Of a stretch of 27,251 nt of DNA, positions 21,668 through 27,251 are shown piece by piece; the first letter of the stretch is position 1, and every line of letters starts with the position of its first letter. The notes under the pieces are model-generated. The model was not told where the DNA came from, searched no databases, and saw nothing but the letters and a program-made list of their open reading frames with translations. A program made the position numbers and the translations under genes. The stretch is from DASTPP01 sp035762175 (lineage in GTDB: Bacteria > Myxococcota_A > Polyangia > Polyangiales > Polyangiaceae). The DNA is taken from NCBI GenBank assembly GCA_035762175.1, contig DASTPP010000123.1, positions 1 to 27,251 on the forward strand, in the 5' to 3' direction.

Positions 21668-21922
21668 GGGCGGCGCAGACAGTATACGTACGAGCGGCGG
21701 GGCCTTCCCCCGGGAGGATTCGAGGCGTTCGAGTCGCCCGCGCCCGCGCCGCTGCGGCCGTCCAGCCGGTGCCGTTGGCGCGGCCCTGGTGGAGTCGCCC
21801 GCGCGCGCGCGCCGCTCCGGCAGCCGCGCGCAGCAGTGAAACGGCCCGCCGCCCAGATCCGGCGCGGGCGCGCCGGCGAAGGCGGGTGCCCCCGCCGGGG
21901 GGCCTGCGGTAAAAGGGCGCCC

Positions 21923-23452
21923 ATGCCCTCGCCCCCCCGCCCCCCTTCTCGTCCGCGGCGCCGCGCGCGCTGGCTCGCCCTCGCCGCCCTCGCGGGCACG
22001 TCCTGCGCGGCCGACCCCCCCCCCCGCGCCCCCGCGCCGCCGGCCGCGCCGCTGCCGGGGGCCGAGGCGCGCCCCGCCCCGCCGCCGGCCGCGCCGGCGG
22101 CGGCGCCGGCGGCCGACGTGGCCCCGCGCTCGCTCGAAGAAGAGGCGCGGCAGGTGCTCGACGCGCTCGTGGCGGTCGACACGAGCCACGGGGGCGAGAC
22201 GGCGGCGCTCAAGCCGGTGGCCGAGCGCCTGGGCCGGGCCGGGCTCGCCGCCGAGATCATCGAGTCGGCGCCGGGGCGGGGCAACCTCATCGCGCGCCTG
22301 AAGGGCACGGGGGCGAAGCGGCCGCTGCTCTTGCTCGCGCACATCGACGTGGTGCCGGTCGAGGGGCAACCCTGGACGGTGCCGCCCTTCAAGATCACCG
22401 AGAAAGACGGCTACCTCTACGGCCGCGGCGTCGGCGACGACAAGGGCATGGCGGCGGGCATCGTCGCCGTGGCGCTCGAGCTCGCGCGGGCGAAGGCGCC
22501 GCTCTCGCGCGACGTCATCGTCGCGCTGACGGCGGGCGAGGAGACGGGCGGCGACGCGGGCGTGCGCTGGCTGACGCAGCACCGGCGCGAGCTGATCGAC
22601 GCCGAGATCGCGCTCAACGAGGGCGGGGCGATCACGCTGAACGACGACAACGCGGGCGTGCGGGTGGTGACGGTGGGGGCGGCCGAGAAGACCTTCCAGA
22701 GCTTCCGGCTCCGGGTGAAGGGGCCGGGCGGCCACTCGTCGGTGCCGCCGACCGACGCCGACCCGGTGCGCACGCTCGCGCGCGCGCTCGGCCGCGTCGC
22801 CGACTACCGGTTCAAGCCGCACGCGGTGCCCGCGGTCAAGCAGTGGCTCGGGCTCGCCGCCACGTGGGAGAAAGAGCCGCTCGCGGGGGCGCTCAAGCGC
22901 GCCTCGCAGAGCGCGCCCGCGGTCGCCGCCGCCGACGCCGAGCGCATCGCCAAGGACCGCCTCTACAACGCCGCCATCCGGACGACCTGCGTGACGACGC
23001 AGCTGCAGGGCTCGCCCCAGGACAACGTCTTGCCGACCACGGCCGAGGCCACGATCAACTGCCGCATCTTGCCCGACGAGACGCGCGAGGGCACGCGCGC
23101 GGCGCTCGAGCGCGCCATCAACGACCCGGCGGTCGAGGTGCGGCCGCTCGACGACATCGGCACGGGCGGCGAGTCGCCCGTCGAGGGCGAGGTGATGGAG
23201 GCGGTGCGCCGCGTCGCCGGCGCCGCCTGGCCCGGCGCGCCCGTCGTCGCGTCGATGGGCGCGGGCGCCACCGACTCGCGCCACCTGCGGGCGGCGGGCG
23301 TCCGCGCCTACGGCCTCTCGACCACGCCCATCTCGCAGGCCGACGCGCGCGCCGGCTACGGCGCCCACGGCCCCGACGAGCGCCGCGCGGCCCGCTGGGT
23401 CGGCCCCGGCGTGCGCTTCTTGCGCGACGTCACCCTGGCGCTGGCCCGCTGA
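21923..23452 (+). CDS. M20-family metallopeptidase, probable lipoprotein
   Basis: I chose the ATG at 21923 (AAAGGG six bases upstream): 509 residues. The signal sequence ends LAGTSC (C28), an imperfect lipobox, so lipidation is likely but not certain. A Pro/Ala-rich spacer (30-65) follows. The M20 dizinc site is complete: H140-x-D142 (LLLAHIDVVPVEG), D172 in GRGVGDDKG, E206-E207 in TAGEETGG, E233 in NEGG, and a late His in GYGAHGPDE. A dimerisation-type insertion starts near GGHSSVPP. The enzyme should cleave a C-terminal amino acid or acyl group from peptides or N-acyl amino acids; carboxypeptidase-S-like members are closest. Substrate is unknown. The following treZ gene converges on it. Confidence 0.92.
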   Translation: MPSPPRPPSRPRRRARWLALAALAGTSCAADPPPRAPAPPAAPLPGAEARPAPPPAAPAAAPAADVAPRSLEEEARQVLDALVAVDTSHGGETAALKPVAERLGRAGLAAEIIESAPGRGNLIARLKGTGAKRPLLLLAHIDVVPVEGQPWTVPPFKITEKDGYLYGRGVGDDKGMAAGIVAVALELARAKAPLSRDVIVALTAGEETGGDAGVRWLTQHRRELIDAEIALNEGGAITLNDDNAGVRVVTVGAAEKTFQSFRLRVKGPGGHSSVPPTDADPVRTLARALGRVADYRFKPHAVPAVKQWLGLAATWEKEPLAGALKRASQSAPAVAAADAERIAKDRLYNAAIRTTCVTTQLQGSPQDNVLPTTAEATINCRILPDETREGTRAALERAINDPAVEVRPLDDIGTGGESPVEGEVMEAVRRVAGAAWPGAPVVASMGAGATDSRHLRAAGVRAYGLSTTPISQADARAGYGAHGPDERRAARWVGPGVRFLRDVTLALAR

Positions 23453-23503
23453 GCGGGCGCGCCGGGCGCCGCCGGGCGACGGGCGCCCTCGTCGAGCGAG
23501 GCC

Positions 23504-23597
23504 GGAGGGCGGCGGCCCGGCGGCGGCGGCGGGTGCCTCGGGCGGCGGCCCGGCGGCGGTAGCGAGTCGAGTGCCTAGGGCGGCGGCCCCTCGGCGG
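23504..23597. repeat. GC-rich repeat overlapping the treZ stop codon
   Basis: GGGCGGCGGCCC occurs at 23507, 23540 and 23578, and GTGCCTMGGGCGGCGGCCC at 23533 and 23571 (38-bp period). The copy at 23571 contains the treZ TAG (CTA at 23575-23577), while the copy downstream of the gene has CTC at that position. It lies in the 122-bp gap between convergent genes. Confidence 0.65.
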
Positions 23598-25380
23598 CGA
23601 AGATGGCCGCCTCGAAGCGCGCGAGCGGCCCGTGCGCGCCCGCCCGCTCGCTGCGCACGAGCGGCGCCCAGGCGTAGCTCGCCGGCAGGGGCGGGCGCTC
23701 GAGCGGCGCGGCGGCGTCGCCGAGGTTCCACACGAGGGCGCGGTGGCCGCCCGACCGGCCCCAGCGCCAGACCCAGAGCAGGCCCCCCTCGACGCCGACG
23801 CGCAGCCGGTCGCGGCCCGCGTCGGCGAGCACCGGGTCGTCGCGGCGCAGGCGCAAGAGCTCGCCGTAGAGCGCGAGCGTCTCGCGGTGCTCGGCCGACT
23901 CGCGCTCGCCCCAGTCGAGCACGCTCGCGGCGAAGGTCGTCTCGGCCTGCGGGTCGGGGATGGCCGCGCGCAGCCGCTCGGACGAGAACGCCTTGAAGCT
24001 TTTGAACTCGCGCCGCCGCCCCTCGGACACTTTGCGGCCGAGCTCGTCGGGGAAGTCGGTGAAGTACAGAAAGGGGCTCGAGGCGGCCCACTCTTGCCCC
24101 ATGAAGAGCAGGGGCGTCATCGGCAGAAAGAGCAAGAGGGCCGAGGCGCCGCGGTAGGCCTCGGCCGGCACCAGGTGGTTCAGCCGCTCGCCGCGGGCGC
24201 GGTTGCCGACCTGGTCGTGGTTCTGCAGCGTGTAGACGAGCTGCGGGGCCGCGAGCGGCTCGGCCGAGAAGCCGCGCCGCTGCCCGGTCGGCGGCCAGAG
24301 CTGCCCCTCGTAGAGCCAGCCCCGCTCGATCGCGCGCGCGAGCGTCGCCGCGTGCGGCAGGTAGCCCGCGTAGTAGCCCTCGCGCTCGCGCGTGAGCAGC
24401 ACGTGCAGCGCGTGGTGGAAGTCGTCGGCCCAGACCCCGTCGAGCCCGAGCTCGGTCACGAGCGCGGGGTCGTTGCGCTCGTCTTCGGCGACGAGGACGG
24501 GCGGCGGCCCGCCGCGCTCGCGCGCCCGCTCGGCGAGCTCGCGCAGCACGTGCCGCGGCGCCGGATCGTGCAGGTGGTGGGTCGCGTCGAGCCGCAGCCC
24601 GTCGAAGCGGAACTCGTCGAGCCAGTAGCGCGCGTTGTCGAGCAGGTAGCGCCGCATGTGCGGCTCGGCGAAGTCGGGCCCGTCGCCCCAGGGCGTCGGC
24701 GCGCGCGCGCTGAAGTACTCGGGGCTGTAGGCGCCGAGGTAATTGCCCTCGGGGCCGAAGTGGTTGTAGACGACGTCGAGCCAGACCGAGAGCCCGAGCC
24801 CGTGCGCCTCGTCGACGAGCGCCTTCAGCTCGTCGGGCGCGCCGTAGGCGGCGTGCGGCGCGAAGTGCGCGACGCCGTCGTAGCCCCAGCCCCGCCGCCC
24901 CGCGAAGCTCGAGAGCGGCATCAGCTCGACCACCGTCACGCCGAGCGCGGCGAGGCCCGCGAGCTTCGCGCGCGCCGCGGCGAAGGTGCCCTCGGGCGTG
25001 AAGGTGCCGACGTGCAGCTCGTAGATCACCGTCCGGCCCGAGAGCGGCTCGCGCCGCGGCGGGTGCTGCCAGGCGTAGGCCCCCGGGTCGGTCACCTCGG
25101 CCGGCCCCTGCACCCCGAAGGGCAAGGCCCGCGCGTAGGGGTCGGGCAAGAGCGCCTCGTCGACGCGGAACTTGTAGAGCGCCCCCGGCCCCGCCCCCTC
25201 GACCATCGCCTCGAAGAGCCCGCCGCCCAGCGGCTCGAGCGTCACCTCGCGCTCGACCTCTTGCCCCCCCCGGGCGAAGAGCACGACCGCCATCGAACGC
25301 GCCCGCGTGCTCCAGGCGCGAAAGACAACGCCCCCGGGCACGAGCTCGGACCCCAACTGCCCCCCGGACTGCATCGCCAT
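23575..25380 (-). CDS. treZ: Malto-oligosyltrehalose trehalohydrolase
   Basis: The 601-residue enzyme is the usual length for TreZ, which releases trehalose from maltooligosyltrehalose made by TreY. It has an N-terminal beta-sandwich (about 1-100: GVVFRAWSTRARSMAVVLF, LYKFRVDE), then a GH13 barrel: YELHVGTFTPEGTF, WGYDGVAHFAPH, DVVYNHFGPEGNYL, the nucleophile Asp in FRFDGLRLDATHHL, the acid in LVAEDERNDP, and the third carboxylate in LQNHDQVGNRARG. A C-terminal beta domain follows. These motifs are specific enough to separate it from branching enzyme GlgB. The start is ATG at 25380 (GGAG nine bases upstream) or the ATG two codons later. treY and treX are not in the window, although they are often adjacent. 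The last codons overlap a repeat. Confidence 0.95.
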   Translation of the reverse strand: MAMQSGGQLGSELVPGGVVFRAWSTRARSMAVVLFARGGQEVEREVTLEPLGGGLFEAMVEGAGPGALYKFRVDEALLPDPYARALPFGVQGPAEVTDPGAYAWQHPPRREPLSGRTVIYELHVGTFTPEGTFAAARAKLAGLAALGVTVVELMPLSSFAGRRGWGYDGVAHFAPHAAYGAPDELKALVDEAHGLGLSVWLDVVYNHFGPEGNYLGAYSPEYFSARAPTPWGDGPDFAEPHMRRYLLDNARYWLDEFRFDGLRLDATHHLHDPAPRHVLRELAERARERGGPPPVLVAEDERNDPALVTELGLDGVWADDFHHALHVLLTREREGYYAGYLPHAATLARAIERGWLYEGQLWPPTGQRRGFSAEPLAAPQLVYTLQNHDQVGNRARGERLNHLVPAEAYRGASALLLFLPMTPLLFMGQEWAASSPFLYFTDFPDELGRKVSEGRRREFKSFKAFSSERLRAAIPDPQAETTFAASVLDWGERESAEHRETLALYGELLRLRRDDPVLADAGRDRLRVGVEGGLLWVWRWGRSGGHRALVWNLGDAAAPLERPPLPASYAWAPLVRSERAGAHGPLARFEAAIFAAEGPPP

Positions 25381-25926
25381 GCTTCGTCGCTCCTTCGCTC
25401 ACGGCCGCCCTCCGGGCACCGCCGCGCCTCGCGGGGCGCCGCGCCTGTTGCTCGGCCATCGGCCCGGGCGGGCCCCTCGGGCGCCCGCCGCATCGGGCCT
25501 TCGCAAGAGGCGTACCCTGGCACCGCGAAGAGCTTCTGCGCATTCAAGACATCGCGCGCGCCCGCTAACCGAGCCCCGAACGTCGTACGCCTTCGCCCCT
25601 CGGCGCAGGGCCGGAGCCAGCGCTCGGACAAACCTAGCTTCCGCGAGGCACGCTGCCACAGCGGCGCATTTCTCTACGACATGCTGCCGCGTTCGCGCAT
25701 AGCCCCCCCTCGGAAGGAGCGCCGAGGCCCTCCCGACCCTCGGGTGACGTTCACGTTCGAGATTCGGGCCTCCGTCCGAGGGCCTCGCCCCCCGTCGATT
25801 TCGCACCTTTCTGCTTGGCGGCCGACACCATTCGCGGCACAAGCTCGGCGGCCCCTTGTGCTCGGTCGCAGGGTCATTTTTTCTTCGGTTCTCAGCAGTT
25901 TGCCCACCCCTCGCCGGAGTGCTCCC
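25381..25926. other. 546-bp intergenic region, no gene
   Basis: This is a divergent region between treZ and the Gly-repeat lipoprotein gene, with lower GC than the genes (for example CATTTTTTCTTCGG at 25877 and TTCACGTTCGAGATTCGG at 25750). Frames here lack the G/C third-base bias. Promoters for both neighbours are expected here, but I see none that I would name. GGAG seven bases before ATG 25927 is the lipoprotein ribosome site. Confidence 0.5.
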
Positions 25927-26607
25927 ATGTCGCGACGCCTTCCTCGTCCCCTTCCTTTGTTCGCTTTGATCGTGGCCTGCCTCGGGCCGACCGCCCTTGC
26001 CGGCTGCGGCGACGACGATGACGGCGTCGAGCCCAAGGCGGGCAGCGGCGGCCAGGGCGGCCGCGCGGGCGGCACGGGCACGGGCGGCTCGGGCACGGGC
26101 GGCTCGGGCACCGGCGGCTCGGGCACCGGCGGCTCGGGCACGGGCGGCTCGGGCACGGGCGGCTCGGGCACGGGCGGCTCGGGCACGGGCGGCTCAGCCG
26201 GTCAGGGCCAGGCCGGCTCGGACCAGAGCGGTCAAGGCGGCGGCGGCGCGGGCGGCGATGACAGCGGCGGCGCGGGCGGCGATGACAGCGGCGGCGCCGG
26301 CGGCAGCGACGCTGGCGCGGCCGGCAGCGACGGCGGCTCCGGGGGGAGCAACGGCGGCGAAGGCGGCACGGGCGGCTTCGCTGGCTTCGCTGGCGCCGGC
26401 GGTACGGGCGGTTTCGGCGGCTTCGGCGGCTTTGCTGGCTTCGCTGGTGCCGGCGGCACGGGCGGCTTCGGCGGGTTCGGCGGCACGGGCGGCTTCGGCG
26501 GGTTCGGCGGGTTCGGCGGCTTCGGCGGCTTCGGCGGCTTCGGCGGCTCCCCCACGGGCGGCACGGGCGGCGCGAGCGGCGGCGCGGGCGGCGCGGGCGG
26601 CTTCTAA
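25927..26607 (+). CDS. Low-complexity Gly-repeat lipoprotein
   Basis: The product has 226 residues. MSRRLPRPLPLFALIVACLG followed by PTALAGC gives lipidated C27, then an acidic GDDDDG start to the mature protein. Everything after that is repeat: eight GTGGS units (about 47-90), GQGGGGAGGDDSGGAGG acidic-Ser units, then GF-rich units (GGFGGFGGFAGFAGAGG, repeated GGF) to GGAGGAGGF at the end. No folded domain is present. The GTGGS part corresponds to 15-bp tandem DNA repeats likely to change in copy number. Surface-exposed Gly-rich lipoproteins are frequent in Polyangiales; function is unknown. Repeated Phe in Gly context resembles adhesive or phase-separating sequences (inference). GGAG seven bases upstream supports the start. 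Confidence 0.85.
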   Translation: MSRRLPRPLPLFALIVACLGPTALAGCGDDDDGVEPKAGSGGQGGRAGGTGTGGSGTGGSGTGGSGTGGSGTGGSGTGGSGTGGSGTGGSAGQGQAGSDQSGQGGGGAGGDDSGGAGGDDSGGAGGSDAGAAGSDGGSGGSNGGEGGTGGFAGFAGAGGTGGFGGFGGFAGFAGAGGTGGFGGFGGTGGFGGFGGFGGFGGFGGFGGSPTGGTGGASGGAGGAGGF

Positions 26608-27251
26608 GGCGCACGAGCGCGGGACGGCCGGGGCCCTCGCCGTTACGGCGCTCGCCCCGCCGTCGACCCTTCCTCATGGCCCGGGAGCGGCGAGCGGGAC
26701 GCGGGGCGCTACGCTCGGGGCGAAACCGACCACCAGGTTACCGGAGCGCAACACGAACGACTCGGCGACGCCGCGCCGTTCAGCGCCATCGATTCCACGC
26801 GGGCTCGGGCGGGCCACCTTATTCGGTTTCTGATCGCGTCGAAGGTGCCCCCGGCAGCTCGTTGCCGGCTTCGACGCGCGTTGGCAGAGAATCGACGAAC
26901 ACGAGTAGGCCGCCGATTCTCTCGAGACATGCAAGTTCCCCCCAGTGCCAATACGCGGTTCGTCGCTCTCTCGATCGTCACTGCGTGGTAGGCGCAGCGA
27001 TCGCTCGTTGCCCCCACCATTCACTTGAGGCGCGGTCAGCACGGCCCCCTGTACGTTTATTTCGATAGCCCACTGACGCACCCGACCAGAACCAAGGTAT
27101 ACCTTGGCCGCACAGCAGGCCACTCGGCGTCGGCATCGTTTGGCCGGTGGCCGTCGCGCGTTTTTTTTGTGGCGCTAGCCAAGAGCCATTGATACTGTGT
27201 TCGGGCGTTCGGTCACCGAGCGCTGTTGGCGGGGTGGGGGGGGGGACATAG
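26608..27251. other. Terminal lower-GC region without a supported gene
   Basis: G+C content is visibly lower than in the rest of the window, and no frame shows the codon bias of the real genes. The longest frames (26674-27123 minus, 26676-27068 plus) look random. Notable features are an eight-T run at 27161-27168 and a poly-G stretch (GGGG, T, then ten G) at 27231-27245 on the edge of the window. Confidence 0.5.
27167..27196 (+). promoter_or_regulatory. Weak promoter candidate pointing out of the window
   Basis: TTGTGG (27167-27172) and GATACT (27191-27196) are separated by 18 bases, resembling a sigma70 promoter in a locally AT-rich patch. A gene beyond the right edge would be the target. 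Match quality is only moderate. Confidence 0.25.

Noticed and set aside
21194..25543. 1449-codon minus-strand open frame
   Set aside because: It is an antisense/out-of-frame shadow across the M20 and treZ genes, possible only because GC-rich DNA has few stop codons. Only 21194-21667 is a plausible gene.
23632..26607. 991-codon plus-strand frame joining antisense treZ to the Gly-repeat lipoprotein
   Set aside because: The real product starts at ATG 25927 with its own ribosome site and lipoprotein signal; the rest is antisense to treZ.
27030..27180. Short plus-strand peptide PLYVYFDSPLTHPTRTKVYLGRT resembling a GIY-YIG motif
   Set aside because: It is too short, has no start or supporting domain, and codon bias is absent; the resemblance is slight.

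Overview
The window is very GC-rich (roughly three quarters G+C by eye). Its gene set points to a myxobacterium-like member of the Myxococcota, most likely Polyangiales. It has a serine/threonine kinase with a long extracytoplasmic Ala/Gly/Pro tail, an FHA-AAA+-Fis regulator, Gly/Ser-repeat lipoproteins, a DUF5916-type outer-membrane protein, and many GTG/TTG starts. This placement is an inference from gene content; there is no rRNA or other marker gene.

Left third (1-10.5 kb): the 3' end of a Cys-containing protein; a translationally coupled outer-membrane-protein/PAP2-phosphatase pair on the minus strand; a two-helix small membrane protein and a Tat-type metzincin protease on the plus strand; then a minus-strand block with a yeast-MTD1-like methylene-THF dehydrogenase behind an FHA/AAA+/Fis regulator, a membrane Ser/Thr kinase and a CBM9-like/beta-barrel protein.

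Middle (10.5-17 kb): phosphatidylserine decarboxylase, a lipase-like alpha/beta hydrolase divergent from a Nudix hydrolase, a small Cys-rich lipoprotein, an isolated fliO-fliP pair, and aspartate kinase.

Right third (17-27 kb): a 1.3-kb gene-free stretch with a striking array of ten palindromes and a 38-bp inverted repeat; a lipoprotein with three Cys/Asp 'DNDGD' repeats; an H1-like Lys/Ala/Arg-rich protein; a small secreted protein; an M20 peptidase; trehalose-forming TreZ; a lipoprotein that is almost entirely Gly repeats; and a final lower-GC tail without a convincing gene. There are no tRNA, rRNA, CRISPR or transposase genes.

The most unusual signal is in the non-coding DNA. Several intergenic regions carry tandem or inverted repeats of about 33-42 bp. 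The best are ten dyads at 41-42 bp spacing (17041-17428) and eight copies at 41 bp (13574-13880). In five genes the repeat includes the gene's own stop codon and is copied again downstream of the gene (11961-12083, 20116-20223, 23504-23597, 3725-3767, and an inverted version at 3581-3712). I know of no described element with that behaviour.
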